The notes under the pieces: model-generated
Databases searched by the model: none
The model's input: the letters and a program-made list of their open reading frames with translations, nothing else
What the model was told of the DNA's origin: nothing
In this document: positions 1-11,744 of the stretch, in pieces
Position numbering within the stretch: the first letter of the stretch is position 1
Layout: every line of letters begins with the position of its first letter
Assembly (NCBI GenBank): GCA_003255065.1
Contig: QAOA01003028.1
Location: 649,056 to 713,055 of the forward strand
DNA from: Cercis canadensis
Lineage: Eukaryota; Streptophyta; Magnoliopsida; Fabales; Fabaceae
Direction of reading: 5' to 3'
DNA: 64,000 nucleotides
Position numbers and translations under genes: made by a program

Positions 1-476
1 CGTGCATGCTAGATATAAATCCATTCATGGGCCTTCACCTATTAGCTTAAGCTTTTAGGTTGAATTGGTTCTTGACACTTATGCAGCTCTATTACTATTT
101 TACTTTTTCTAATTCTTTCCACCTCCTTAATCTCCAGAAATAATAAAGTTTATTTTTTCTTTATACAATATTTGTCTCTCTAATATTTGGTTTTAAATCT
201 ATCCTTTTTTTTAGCATTTCCTCTATCTCCTAAAACAACAAAGTTTGTTCTTTCTCTATACATCATTTGTTTATGTAATATTGGTTCTCAAAAATATTTT
301 TCTTTATTATATATCTCTTAATCTCCTCATACAGCCTGTGACTCCTTTACTTTTTCTTCTTCTTTCTATCTTCTCAATCTCCAAATGCAATAAGGTATAT
401 TCTTTCTCTATACATCATTTGTTTATCTAATATTTAGTCTTTTATTTTTTCTTTTTCCTTTTTTCAGCTTCTCCTC

Positions 477-646
477 TATCTCCCAAAATGACAATCAATT
501 ATAAATGGTTGTCAATCAATTATAATTAGAAAAACTTTTTTATTTATTGTAATTTTATTANTATCTCCCAAAATGAAAATCAATTATAAATGGTTGTCAA
601 TCAATTATAATTAGAAAAAAAAATTTATTTATTGTAATTTTATTAA
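477..646. repeat. Duplicated contig ends around the N at 561
   Basis: The 84 bases before the single N (from 477) are repeated almost exactly after it (from 562). Both begin TATCTCCCAAAATG. This looks like two contig ends that overlap but were not merged, so about 85 bp are probably counted twice. A true tandem duplication is the alternative. Confidence 0.75.
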
Positions 647-2534
647 AAATTTGTTTCTTTAATTTAATTTATTGTAATTATCAAAAATTTCCTTAATTGT
701 CTCCTTTTAACATTAATGTGAAAGTTGAAATTTTTGATATTAAATGATCAATCAATTATAATAATCAATTGATTGCAAATATATAATATTATTTAATTTC
801 ATGTTAAATAGTAGTTAATCTATTATAATTATCAATTTATTGGCATTAATACACTTCCATAATTAGCTATGAAGATTATTTGTATTATAAAATAATATAA
901 AAATGCAAAAGCTAGGAGTAAGTGAATTAAATATTTTAAAACGCAAATCTAATTTGGTTAGGAAAACAATTTTTTCCTTATATAACAATCCTAACCGAAA
1001 TCTCTCAAGACTATTTGATTGATTGTAGTCATCTAATTTGAAGAGAGCATGATTAAGTATTGGAGGAATTTTAGCTAATTGTCAATAATCAAACCTATTT
1101 GAAATTATAATTAATATGTCTTGCATTAAAATTTTGTTTTTAGAGTTCTTAATTTTTAATATTTGCAATAAAACAATTCAGATTGTGAAGGATGAGGGAA
1201 TTCAAAAATTAAAATAAAATATGAATATCAATTTGAAATCAATACCTTAATTGTCTTACTTAATTAGGGAATTACATGTTAAAATATACGTGGACTAAAT
1301 TACAATTAAGTATATGTTCTAAAAATTAAATTAAATTTGAAAAATCAAAGAAAAAACCTCCTAATAATTACACCTCATAAATTTCTTCAAATTTGAAACT
1401 AATGAATATTCGAATTACCAATCTCCGTAAATTCAAATTGCAATACACAACAATAACAAAATTCCTAATAACCAGATTTTGAATTTAGTAGCATTGAAGT
1501 CAAATTTAAAAAAAAAATGCCAAATTAGTTATTTCCCAAATTGATTGTTAATCAATGAATTATAATTGACATTTGAATAGAATTATTGTGTAATTTTTAT
1601 TTTTATATTAATTTCGAATTTATTTTTGTTTAATTTTTTTTAGCAATATATGATTGTTGGCCATATTTATAGGAATTTAATTTTGAAAAATATTAGGGGT
1701 TTTTTTTTATATTGCCTCTTTTGTGTATAAATAGAGTCTCAAGCTTAGACATTATCCTTTCCTCTTATGCTTCGTGTTTTTCATTCTTGCACATAAACTA
1801 ATGCTTTCTATTTTTCTTCTCCTAATAGAAGTGTTATTTGATTCTCCTTCTCATGGATAAAGAAGTAAGCATCTAAACTTTCTTTGCTTCTTGGTTTATA
1901 TTTATTATTTAGTTATTGCTTTCCCTTTTCTTATTTCTTATATTCTTTGTTTGCTATGCTCAAGTGTTTGAAAATTGACGATGATATAAGTAGGATTAGC
2001 CTTTTAGTCTTCTTTATCAATCCATGGTTGCTTTCATTGTTGTTTAGAAGTTAATAGTTTGTTTTCTTTTGTTTTTCTTAATTGCAATTTTTCTAGAGAC
2101 TAAATTTGGATGGTATTTTTGTGTAGCATTGGTTGTCTTTCGTAGGGGTATTGGAGATATCATCTTGGGAAAAAAATTAGCATTAATGAACCTAGAGGAA
2201 AACTTCTTTTTATGAAACAAACCATTTGTTTTCTTTTATAATGACTGTTTAGCTTATGTAAAGAAAATACTCTTTGTATAACATTATACAAAAACATATA
2301 TATAAGTAAAAAAAATTATATAAAGAAATCTCAACAATATGGGAACAATGAATTGGTTTAGAAAACATTTAATAGTACAATAGACATGTTTATATATATT
2401 ATATAAAGTATAACTTGAAACATTCAAGTGATCCACAACCAAATTTATACCAGAAAATCCATAGAATTGCTAACTTGAACTTAAAGGGATTAATGGCTTG
2501 AATGGTAATGTTTAACCTAAAATTACTAAGGAGG

Positions 2535-2745
2535 TTAATCAAGTTGGAAAAATTAGAAAGGTGGCTCCATCACTGTACACAATATTCTCTTATTATAATT
2601 TCACTTTAATTCTATGCATTATATAGTAATAATGATAATTTGGATGACATGGGTATTCTAAGATAAGTGGGTGGAATGAGTAGAGTTTAGGTAAATTGAT
2701 AATTGGGATGGAAGGGGAAACAGAACAAAAATCAATTTTGTAACG
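2535..2745 (+). repeat. Direct repeat, copy 1 (partner at 6895-7130)
   Basis: Begins TTAATCAAGTTGGAAAA and runs through CACTGTACACAATATT, a stretch of AATAATGATAA, and GATAATTGGGATGGAAGGGGAA. The same landmarks occur in the same order at 6895-7130 with moderate divergence and one internal insertion of about 30 bp. It has no coding potential. The two copies bracket about 4.1 kb that includes the LTR-like remnant. Confidence 0.6.
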
Positions 2746-3439
2746 GCAATTCTATGATACCACATGTGTATGTCATACTACACTAACGTAGCAAATATAC
2801 ATAATTTTTCATATTTTATTAGATATAAAATTAATTTATCTTATTTCTCAAACAAACTTAAAAATTGTTAACTTGTACACATGTTATTCACACATTGGCT
2901 ATTCTTATGTAGTATAACATACAACATAAATATCAAAAGTATCTAAGAAACCTCTATTTTATAATTAGTTCTTGGTATGTTTTTTTTTTTTCTTTTTTGG
3001 TTCATTAAATGCTACACAACATAGGTTAACCTATCCACTCCCAAAATCTCTCCCCACTTGGTCCTAATAGGATTCAGACATAGGATCCCATGATGGAGTA
3101 CCAAGTGCTCAACTATTGTAGTGTCTCTTTCTTATGACCTAAAGGAAGAGACTTAGATTAAATACAGAGGACTTAACTAACAAGATATGAAAGATGTCTT
3201 TGCCACACATCAATAGAGCTAATATCATTATCAATGTGAAAGGCAACTAGAAAGATGGAAGCATCAATGAATGTTGAAAAGCTATAGAGTGAACCGGTGA
3301 TACCGGACAGAAAAGTTCAAGCTTGGATAGAAGTCTAGGTATGGATCATTTGGCAAGCTTTATCAATAAAGTGTTAGTATGTTTATCTAGGTAATCAATA
3401 TAAGAAACTCTTTCCGATGAAGAAATTTGGAATTCTCTT

Positions 3440-6400
3440 TTCGATGTTTGTCACAATGTACTTGCGGGTCATTACGGCACAAATGGTGACTTGAAAAAAA
3501 AAATAAGTTTTCCGAAAGAAAACTTGGAGTCGCTACCAATTGTATTAAAAATTGGAAAACAATTGGAAAACCCTTTTTATTTCCCAAAACTTGATCTATG
3601 AACCAGAGAGGGTTCGTGAGTCTAATTGTGTTTAGGGAAGGTGTTAGGCACCCTACAACACCCGTCTAAAAGACGGTTACCTGAAATTAATTGTGCAAAT
3701 TAAGTCATGGCCAAATTGTATTTATTTTATCCCTAAATGAAAATAAAAGAAAAATAGGTGATTATTTAAATTAGGACTTGATTCGTCTCCCTCGAATGCC
3801 TATATACCCTAATTAGGGATCAAAGTCCATGTAGTTCATAAGACGGTTCAAAAGCTTAAAGGAAAATGTCATTTTCAAAAACCAAATTCAAAACAAATGT
3901 TCATTTCATTTTTTTTCTTTGCTTTAATCATAAAAATAAACTAAATAAATAAGCATGCAACCAATATAAATTGCGAATAATTGTAAATATGCTATGCATG
4001 AATCTAATTGCGTCCTAAATCCTTTCACTTTGTTCCCACGCTTCTCGGTTTTTAAAGTGGCGCTTATCCTTACTTTGGGTGGATAAGAGAGCCACCCATA
4101 TGGAGGTAAGTCACCCATACCCCTCCCTTGATAAGTAAGGGGCCTATGAATATTAAGTGAACAATCACATTCCTAAATGCTATGCAAATGTATGATTTTA
4201 AAAATTACAACATTTGTCCTTGTCCAATAGGGGAGGGGTACATAATTAAAAAATGTAATCAAAATAAACAAAAGCTCTCCAAGCCTCCGAATCACCTTAG
4301 GATTTTGCTAATGGCCCAAGGATTATGACTCCCTCTCACATGGAACACACATTAGTTGGCTCAAAATAAGAAATTAAAGGTCACATATGTATAAGCAATT
4401 GAGCAGCCCATAACACATCACTATAAATGACAAGATAAAACAAGAAATATGTCAACTTATAGTGAAAATATATACAATACTAAAGCACATGTGGCAGCCA
4501 TTAAGAGTCAAAATAAAATCATGAAAATGACATGCAAAGTAAGACAACAACATTTAGTTAAACAGGGCAATCAACATACACTCCTAATTAGCATGCAAAT
4601 GGTTCTAAAAAGGAATAAAGGACAACAAATAAACACAAGGCAAAATAAAGAAAAATAGAATAGCAAAGACAGAAAACAAAACATAAAGCAGAGGAAACTT
4701 GTAAAGAAATCTAGGAATGCAAACTATTGCGATTTGATCCCAAAATTTTACATGACATAGAAAAACATCTTATGACTCTAACTGATAAAAAATTATACAA
4801 AAATAAGCTCCCTAACTCAAGTTATGGCTAAAAAACAAAACACTGTCAGAATCAACTAACAATTTCACAATACAATTAAAACAACCATTTTCAAATTAAA
4901 ACTGAGAGCAAATGAAACATGCAAAAAATATGAAATTTATACAGATACAAGATACGAATATTAGGGTTCTAACAAGACAAGAACCATGTCATTTAGGGTT
5001 GTAAAACTAAAGTTATGGTCAAAAGACCGACCACTGCCAGTGTTGGACTGACATGTCTGAGAATGACCATTTAGAAACTAAATTTGATAATTACCATCCT
5101 AATTGATCAATTTGATTTTAAACATGACAAAAGTCAAGAGATTAAGACCAAAACACAAAGTTTTCAAAAAAATGTCAAGCATCATTTTAATTTTTAATCA
5201 AGAACCCTAAAACACATTCAAGAAAACAAAACCAAAAAAAAAAATCCACAAGAAGTATGCTCACTCCAACAAGACATGACAAATTGTATTAAAACAATAA
5301 TAGGGCAGCAAACATGTAAAACCTACAATACTATCAACCAAGACCATGCTAGAAAAAGGCCAACCCTAAACAAAATCATGTCATATGATAAAAATAAGCA
5401 AAACAATAATAAACTAAGTACTCAACCACAACCAAAATAAAAACTAAACATAATCTCCTTAAACCAAAATATCAAGAGGATATTTAAGAGAGGAGAAAAA
5501 CAACAAAAATCAAAATGAAACTCATGGAATTAAAATAAAATAAAGGCATTCAAGAGGGAAATAAAAAGAAACATACATTTCACATGGATTCAAACAAAAA
5601 CCGACAAAAGAATGACAATAAATCAAGAGAAGAGTGAAGGTTACCTAGTGTTCTTCAAGAAAACTCATCTTCCTTGCTCAAAAGTGTAGAAGCCAACTCC
5701 AAGAAGCTCAAACCCACTATTGGTTTCTTGTATTTTTCTCTCCAAGAATATTAAGAACATTCAAGAACTCTCAACTTTTCTCTCAACTTTCCTCTCTTTG
5801 ATATATTTTTTCAAGTTCTATTTCTTTTTTCTTGTTTTCACCTTGAGAGCATATTATGTGGCTTTTTCCTCTTTTTTTTTTTTTTTCCTAAATACAATCA
5901 GCCCTCTCAACTTGGAGAGCAAGTTGAGGGTAGTTTGGTCCTTTCATATCCCTTTTGCACCTTCCTCCCATTTTCCTTTAATCTTGGCATGTGAAAAATC
6001 CAATAATTCTTCCCCAAAATGCCCTAACCGAATTGTACACTTCAGCCCTTCTAATTTGTATTTTTTTCATGCAAAAATAAGGTTAAGAAGCCCCCATTAG
6101 CAATTTTTCCAAAATTGTCTTGAACAAGCAACTTCCATGAAGCTTCCTTGAGGCTACATCTTTTCACTTATGCTTGGAAAAATTCTTTAAACCTTAGCTG
6201 ACCTCCTTTCAAATTTTTAACAAATTTATTTATTTATTTGATTAAAAATAAAAATCACAAAACCCTAGTAGGCCAATTGGGCCAAATTAGGTCAAAATGA
6301 GCCTAAAGAGCTCAACCTTGTACCTAAGTTGATCCAATTGGTCCCAAATTAAACTTCAAACAAATTAAATAGTCCAACAAACATATATAATTTATTTGGA

Positions 6401-6770
6401 CCAAAAAAATTAGAAAAATAAAAAATCGGGTGGGCCCAATGACCCCCAAACTAGGGTTTTAGTATGACGGGCCAATCCCAAAACATGAGTTTTGACCCAA
6501 AATCACTAAAAGCCCAAAAAATTATAATTTTTATGTCCAAACAAATTATTTAAAACAAATTAAATGGGTCAAAAGGCTCCAAACTCAAATTTAAAGAAAA
6601 CAAGCCAAAAGGTTCCCTAACTTATATTAAAATGAGGTGGTCAATGCTTAAAAATAAAAAAATTTGATCCAAAAGCTAAAAGAGGCATTCAAAACCTTAA
6701 AATCAAAATTCCCAATTAAAAATAATTAATTTTTTTTTTGAAAAATGTGTAACAACCCCCAGACAAAATA
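3440..6770 (+). mobile_element. LTR/leader-like remnant of a Tat/Ogre-type gypsy element
   Basis: Contains GGAAGGTGTTAGGCACCC (about 3637) followed by ACAACACCCG, preceded by TTGGAGTCGCTACC. This word pair is familiar from LTRs of plant Tat/Ogre-group Ty3/gypsy elements. The rest is AT-rich with recurring 'gggcc' words near the end (about 6260-6560) and has no recognisable gag or pol. The short open frames inside it (4449-4658, 5720-6100) match nothing I know and are not called as genes. Exact LTR ends were not found, partly because an assembly join lies at 6773. Confidence 0.45.
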
Positions 6771-6802
6771 CGNATGTGTAACAACCCCCGGACAAAATAC
6801 AG
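6745..6802. repeat. Duplicated contig ends around the N at 6773
   Basis: ATGTGTAACAACCCCCAGACAAAATACG lies immediately before the N. The same words, with one or two changes, follow it from 6774. The 28-29 bp overlap resembles the other four N junctions in the window. Confidence 0.7.
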
Positions 6803-6894
6803 TATTTACAATGTTTGATATAATATATGGTATAACATATGATACTCTTGTGATATTTGAACGGAAAATAACTGGCCCAAAAAAAAACTAATAC

Positions 6895-7130
6895 ATTTAA
6901 TCAAGTTGGAAAACTTAGTAAGGTGACCCTACCATTGTACACAATATTATCCCTCTTATAAATTCACTTCAAATCTATACAAAGTAATAATAATAATTAG
7001 ATGACAATGGTATTCTAATTAGGCTACAATTTCTCTATTGTATTTAAATATAAATGAGTTAGAATAAGTAGGGGTTGGACAATTGATAATTGAAACAAAA
7101 AGGGAAAGGGAACAAAAATCAAAATTATAA
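6895..7130 (+). repeat. Direct repeat, copy 2 (partner at 2535-2745)
   Basis: Shares ordered landmarks with 2535-2745 (TAATCAAGTTGGAAAA, TGTACACAATATT, AATAATAATAATTAGATGACA, GACAATTGATAATTG, GGGAAAGGGAACAAAAATCAAA). It could be an ancient segmental duplication or two copies of a non-autonomous element. No terminal structure is visible. Confidence 0.6.
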
Positions 7131-7165
7131 CTAGGTCTAGATATGGTTTTAGGGGGAGAAAATTA

Positions 7166-7402
7166 AATACCCTATAGGACTAGGAAAAAGAGCGGGATTA
7201 GAGCAATGATGCAAGTTTCCTAAAATTCTAATAAGATTATAATTTAGATAACCACTAAATCAACTCCAACGGGTGATTCAATAGAATTTCCTATAGTACT
7301 TGGAAAAAATGTACCATGTATACATGCTTCTTGAAATTCTAATAGGATCATAATTTATATAGCCACTAGACCAACCCCACAGGTGATCCAATAGGATTTA
7401 GT
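7166..7402 (+). repeat. Imperfect tandem duplication, unit about 110-125 bp
   Basis: Two adjacent copies of a unit that runs CTATAG(T/G)ACT..GGAAAAA, then AAATTCTAATA(A/G)GAT(T/C)ATAATTTA, then ACT(A)GATTCAATAG-like words. The second copy starts near 7290. It is non-coding. Confidence 0.55.
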
Positions 7403-7452
7403 ATTCAGTGTCACGTGTCACTGACTGCCGCCTGTGCAACGGCGCAAGGTAG

Positions 7453-7655
7453 AGAGCAAGTGGTCGACTACCCAGTACATTGTAGTTGACTACAATCGAT
7501 ATGTAGTCCACTACATGCAACTCGAGAGCAAGTAGGCGACTACCTAGTGTAAAGAGTTGACTCCATGTAGTTTGTTGGTTGGTCCACTATCCATGTGTTG
7601 TAGTCAACTACACTCGATATGTAGTCGACTACTTGATCGAGATAGTTGGCTACTC
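7453..7655. repeat. Cluster of dyad-symmetric TGTAGTNNACTACA motifs
   Basis: Near-perfect palindromes lie at 7481-7494 (TGTAGTTGACTACA), 7502-7515 (TGTAGTCCACTACA), 7599-7612 (TGTAGTCAACTACA) and 7620-7633 (TGTAGTCGACTACT). Partial versions (GGTCGACTACC, GGCGACTACC, TAGTTGGCTAC) lie between them. In both pairs the two dyads are spaced exactly 21 bp apart with a shared TCGATA spacer, and the pairs are 118 bp apart. The cluster is immediately upstream of the broken gene at 7972. Confidence 0.7.
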
Positions 7656-7971
7656 CCAGCATAAAAAGCCCAATCAGAACCCCTATATTCACTTTTTTGC
7701 AAAATCCCCAAATTAGAACCCTAACCCTTCATTTCCTCTCTTTGAACCCCTGCACCCAATGTCCCTTAATCTTCAGGAAAAAATCAAATTCCCCACCACA
7801 GACCTCCTCATTCATTACTAGAATCATTGGGGAAGTTGAATTTTTCCCTCAACCTATGTGTATTCCCCTAACCCCAAATCGCACACCTAACCCCCAATCT
7901 TTTTTGTCTCTCTCTAAAACACTCTAAACTCACTACATTGTATGTGTTTGGGAAGATTTGGCAATAAAACC

Positions 7972-9129
7972 ATGGGTAGGAAGATGATAGCCAACCGAGG
8001 TGGGGCAAAGGGCAAGCAACTTGTATTGGAGACTGCTCCCAACCTAACTTAGTACTTCACAGTTGAGGAAGAACAACAGAGGTATGTCACCCAGTTCCAA
8101 AACAAGAAAATAGAGCATATTAGGTTCTTTGATTGGAATTTTTTCATTAGTGAAATGTTTGAATTCACAAAATTGCTAGAAATGAGGCATGACCTCAAGC
8201 AAATTGTGTCCTTGACTGGTTCTGTATATCCCAATCTTATTAGGGCTTTTTACTGTAACCTTAATATGCATGGCACAATACTTATTTATAAGATTGGGGG
8301 GGTAGAAGTAGAGGCCACCAAAGAGTTGTTGCATTAACTCTTTCGTGTGATTGTTAGGGGTCTCAGGGTGTCTGGTGAAAATTCTTTGATACAACACCTT
8401 GAGGAGTATAGTAGGGAGGGTTTGTACAATTTTTTGTCTAATGGTAGGTTGTCATCTTTGCTGGAAAACAAGAAGTTTTCATCAGAGTACATGAGCTTGG
8501 GGAGGAAGATTTTGCACTATGTCCTTAACATGGTTGTCTTGCCCAAATCAAGGAGCTTATCTACTATTTATGAGTGTGAAGGCGCCCTAATCTGGTGCAT
8601 GGAAAATGACCTGGAACAAGACATCAATTGGGCTTGTGCGATCATCCACCATATACATGCCATGAATAGGAGGTCTGCAGCCAACCTCAAGTATGCCTAT
8701 CACCTAACAAGGATTTTCAAGCACTTCAAGGTGCCTATGAAGAATGAGTACCATTATAGGTTTGAGGAGAAGGACCGGATTGGTCCTAATACTCTGGCCC
8801 TGATGAAGCTTGAGCAGAACCATGCAGGTAGATAGATGCAGGGGGAGTATCCTGTTATTGTAGCATATATTTAGGTAGCCTTTGAGAATGAGGATGATGA
8901 TGCAGCTGGTGAGGCGGATGCTAGAGATGGAACCTCCGCTGGTCCAAGGGAGCCATTAAGGAAGAAGAAGAGGGCATCCACACTCGATGATGTGCTTCAG
9001 CCCATTAAGAGCTTCTTAAAGAATGTGAATGCCAAGTTCAATAAATTGTTGAGGATGATTGCCAGGATTGAGGAAAAGCTTGGGATTCACTCTCCGGACT
9101 GGGAACAAGACCAACCTTTATGCCCCTAG
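7972..9129 (+). pseudogene. Broken 'putative plant transposon protein'-like gene
   Basis: One continuous frame of about 385 codons is interrupted by stops at about 8050 (TAG), 8335 (TAA), 8833 (TAG) and 8872 (TAG), ending at TAG 9127-9129. The protein starts MGRKM and has an N-terminal 'FDWNFFISEMFEF' stretch, a central globular part, an acidic linker (ENEDDDAAGEADARDG) and a basic coiled tail. The layout resembles the plant-specific proteins annotated as putative plant transposon protein (PF20167-type), which sit in many retroelement-rich loci. Assignment to that family is by general look, not a search. Three of the four stops could come from a glutamine codon by one C-to-T change. The upstream open frame at 7646-7925 is probably leader. 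Confidence 0.55.
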
Positions 9130-9854
9130 ATGCAGCCATGGATACATCTCCCCCTTTATGATTCAAGTTTATTGTTTAATGTTCTTATTTTGTTGTAATA
9201 TTCACCGTGGCTAATAAGTTTGGGAAATGTTTTATATGATTCTATTTGTTGTAATATTATGTTTGGGAACTGTTTTTAGTTTGTCATCAATCAAAGGGAA
9301 ATATTTTATATCATTATGTTTGTTTTTGTTTTCTCTTTTCTGGTGGCAAATTTATATACAACCAATGTAAATCTTTGTTGTTGGATCAATTTTATTCTTT
9401 TATGCTATAAAGGTATATCTCGTACTCTCGTTGTCTTTCTATTTTTCTCCTGTATGGGATTAACGGTTGCCAATAGTTGCTATCTATTTTCTCATATGGA
9501 GTGGTTTTTATGGATTTTAGAGTTATGGATTTAGTTATAGTTTTCTATTTGTTTCTTTGGAAATTATAGCAGCAAATTTAAGATCTACATATAATAGAAT
9601 GCTTTCTTAAATTACTATTTTCTTTGTTTATCTGACAAAAACCCTTTTTTATTTTGATGTACTTATCTTTTTCCAAGATTTTCAAGATTCTTTACAGAGA
9701 GGTTGTGCAACTTCTTAATGAAAGTAAATAAGGTATGCTGGTATAATTTTGTCATTGCCTCCTGTTTCTTAAGTAAAATTGTTGTTATTTTGCTCTTTTT
9801 GGCTGTGAATTTTGCCTTAAGTAAGAAATGATAGATTGCATATGGTGCTATTGG
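9130..9854. other. AT-rich intergenic DNA, nothing recognised
   Basis: T-rich DNA with a small open frame (9316-9534) made largely of hydrophobic codons from low-complexity sequence. I see no gene, repeat or regulatory site worth calling. Confidence 0.5.
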
Positions 9855-10060
9855 AGGTAACTCTTATCCTAACCTTAAATCTTAAACCCCTTAACTGAAA
9901 ACCCCAAACCCCTAAACCCTAACCCTTCCTAAATCCTAAACCCCTTAACCCAAAACTCAAAACCCAAACCCCTAAATCCTAAAATCCATAAAACCTAACT
10001 AAACCTTAAATTCTAAATCCCTAAACCCTATATATACCCTAAATTCCTAAATAATAAGCC
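9855..10060 (-). repeat. Degenerate interstitial telomere-like repeats
   Basis: About 200 bp of imperfect CCTAAACCCTAAA-type words, including AAACCCCTAAACCCTAACCC near 9910 and TCCCTAAACCCTATATATACCC near 10020. This is the C-rich strand of the plant telomere repeat (TTTAGGG)n, so the G-rich strand is the minus strand. Drift is heavy (ACCCC, AATCC, AACTC variants), which points to an old internal array rather than a chromosome end. Confidence 0.7.
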
Positions 10061-10431
10061 AAAAATTGGGTAGAGTCTCCCCTAAAAATTGAACATTCTA
10101 GGAATTTAAAATTTCACACAATTCAACAAAAACACAAACCCTAAATTAAAATTTATTCCAACATACATAATTACACAACAGTTGAAAAAATTACAAAATT
10201 ATTCCTACACCATTGAAAAATTTCAAAAAAAAATTCAGAATGATTCAATACCAAGCATTTAACAAAATTGAGTTCCTAATCTTAACAAATGATGTATATT
10301 TCATTATCAATTTCACTATCTATCAACCTTCACTATTAAGGTAAATCTAAAATAACTCCTACACTATCTAAAATAAGCAATAAACATTTTAAACAACTAA
10401 ATCCTATCATGTTCATGGTAATTGAAATAAA

Positions 10432-11222
10432 ATTACTGATGCGAATCAGCTTGCTACACGCCCTAACTCTAGCAGTGTTCATGATCCCTTGCTTGGAGTT
10501 AGAGGCCCGATGACTAGAAGCAAAGCTAAGCGAGTGAAAGAGGCACTGTTGAGCCTAGTCCAAGAGGTGCAGACCAAAGAGAGAGCAGCTGGGCCAAGTT
10601 CAGAGTTGAGATGGATCACTTATCTGTCTCTTGTAGAAGGTGCACATGGGCCAGCTTGGAGCCCAAGTTTGGAACTTGATTTAGAGGAAACTTGAAGATC
10701 AAGTTTGGGCATTAACTCATGGATTAATGAGCCCAATTTGCATAGTCTAGAGATGCATCATGGGCCTTATCTTGATAGGCTAAAAACTATGTTTAATTTA
10801 ATTACTTTTATTTAGTTTTTATTTTTGGGCCTTTATGTTTATGGGCCAAAACGTTTAATTAGTTTAAATTTGTTTTTATGTTTTAGGCCTTTATGTCTAT
10901 GGGCCAAAGCGGGTATTAGAGTTTTGTTAACATTCCTAAGGATTCGTTTTAGCTTGTAGCCTCTTAGCTGAATTCCTATATAAAGGATTCGTTTAGGTCT
11001 TGGCAAGACAATTTTGAGATTAATAGTATTTAGTTTCTGAATTATTGAGTTTCTCTGGATTGAGAGCTTCCCTGTTGTTCTTGGGCAAAGAACCGAACTT
11101 GAACTTATCAAGGATCTTTCCTTGTTAAGGGTTCACCCTATTGAGATAACCAAGGTCATTCTACAGTTTGGTATCCAGATACTCCGTTCCGATCCTTCGG
11201 GTGACAAGAACGCATCAATTAC
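10432..11222 (+). mobile_element. Solo LTR of a gypsy element with a 5-bp target duplication
   Basis: The LTR runs from 10437 (TGATGCG) to 11217 (CGCATCA), giving 7-bp inverted ends and 781 bp. It is flanked by ATTAC at 10432-10436 and again at 11218-11222. It contains a TATA box (CTATATAAAGG, about 10976) and an open frame at 10489-10695 with the motif PMTRSKAKRVKEALLSLVQE. That motif resembles the C-terminal tail of the CRM-like polyprotein in this window (PITRARAKKMQKGLNDFI). A coding tail inside an LTR fits elements whose polyprotein runs into the 3' LTR. The internal region has been lost, presumably by LTR-LTR recombination. Confidence 0.85.
10489..10695 (+). pseudogene. Polyprotein tail encoded inside the solo LTR
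   Basis: The open frame carries a G-P-M-T-R-S-K-A-K-R motif followed by an amphipathic helix and an acidic end. The same kind of tail ends the pol polyprotein of the CRM-like element at 28565-29026. It is the residue of a retroelement ORF that overlapped the LTR, not a free-standing gene. Confidence 0.6.
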
Positions 11223-11289
11223 TCATACAAAACGCATAAAAATTCAGACATAAGAGATGAGTATAGGAACCAACCTCAATGAACAGAAA

Positions 11290-11744
11290 CCTCAAATTCT
11301 AAATCGATAGACTCGAAGTAGGGGACCTGTAATGCAAAACCTAAGCTTCGGAAGATGAAATGGTCCTAAATTGCTCCAGGGAGAGAGAGAGAAAGAGAGG
11401 ATGGCGGAGAACGGAAGAGAGGGAAAAAAGTTTTCAAAATGGAAATGGAGGTTGCAACCACGAGGAAGAAGATAAACAATATTTCTCACGAACTTTCTCA
11501 TGGAGAAGGTCATTTGTGAGAAAGTCCATGAGAAAATTCAAATTTTCTCACGGACTGTGTCCGTGAGAAAGGTTAATGCATTTATTGTTACAATTGGGGT
11601 GTTTTTTCTCATGGATATTATCGCACGGATGTTTATGTCTATGAGAAAATCTCAGTAGTCACATTTTGTGAGAAAGTCCATGAGAAATGTCGTGATTTTC
11701 TCACATATTTTTGTCCATGAGAAAATGCGATTTTTCTTGTAGTG
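11290..11744. mobile_element. CACTA (En/Spm) transposon terminus with subterminal repeats
   Basis: Ends at 11744 with GCGATTTTTCTTGTAGTG, whose reverse complement starts CACTACAAGAAAAATCGC, the typical CACTA terminus. Inside it lie many copies, in both orientations, of a word like TTTCTCATGGAC / GTCCATGAGAAA (about 11490-11725), typical of subterminal transposase-binding repeats. No second CACTA end is seen upstream, so this is a truncated element. The inner edge is uncertain. The overlapping open frames here (11292-11566) are not supported as genes. Confidence 0.75.

Larger units (their letters stand above)
1..3430. other. AT-rich intergenic DNA, no gene found
   Basis: Long AT-rich stretch with poly-A/T runs and no open frame that looks like a protein. 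The first 80 bases (AGCTTAAGCTTTTAGGTTGAATTGGTTC) resemble the LTR-end text of plant copia-like elements, but nothing else of such an element is visible. A TATA-like string (TATAAATAGA, about 1727) precedes a pyrimidine-rich stretch, without a supported gene after it. Confidence 0.6.
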
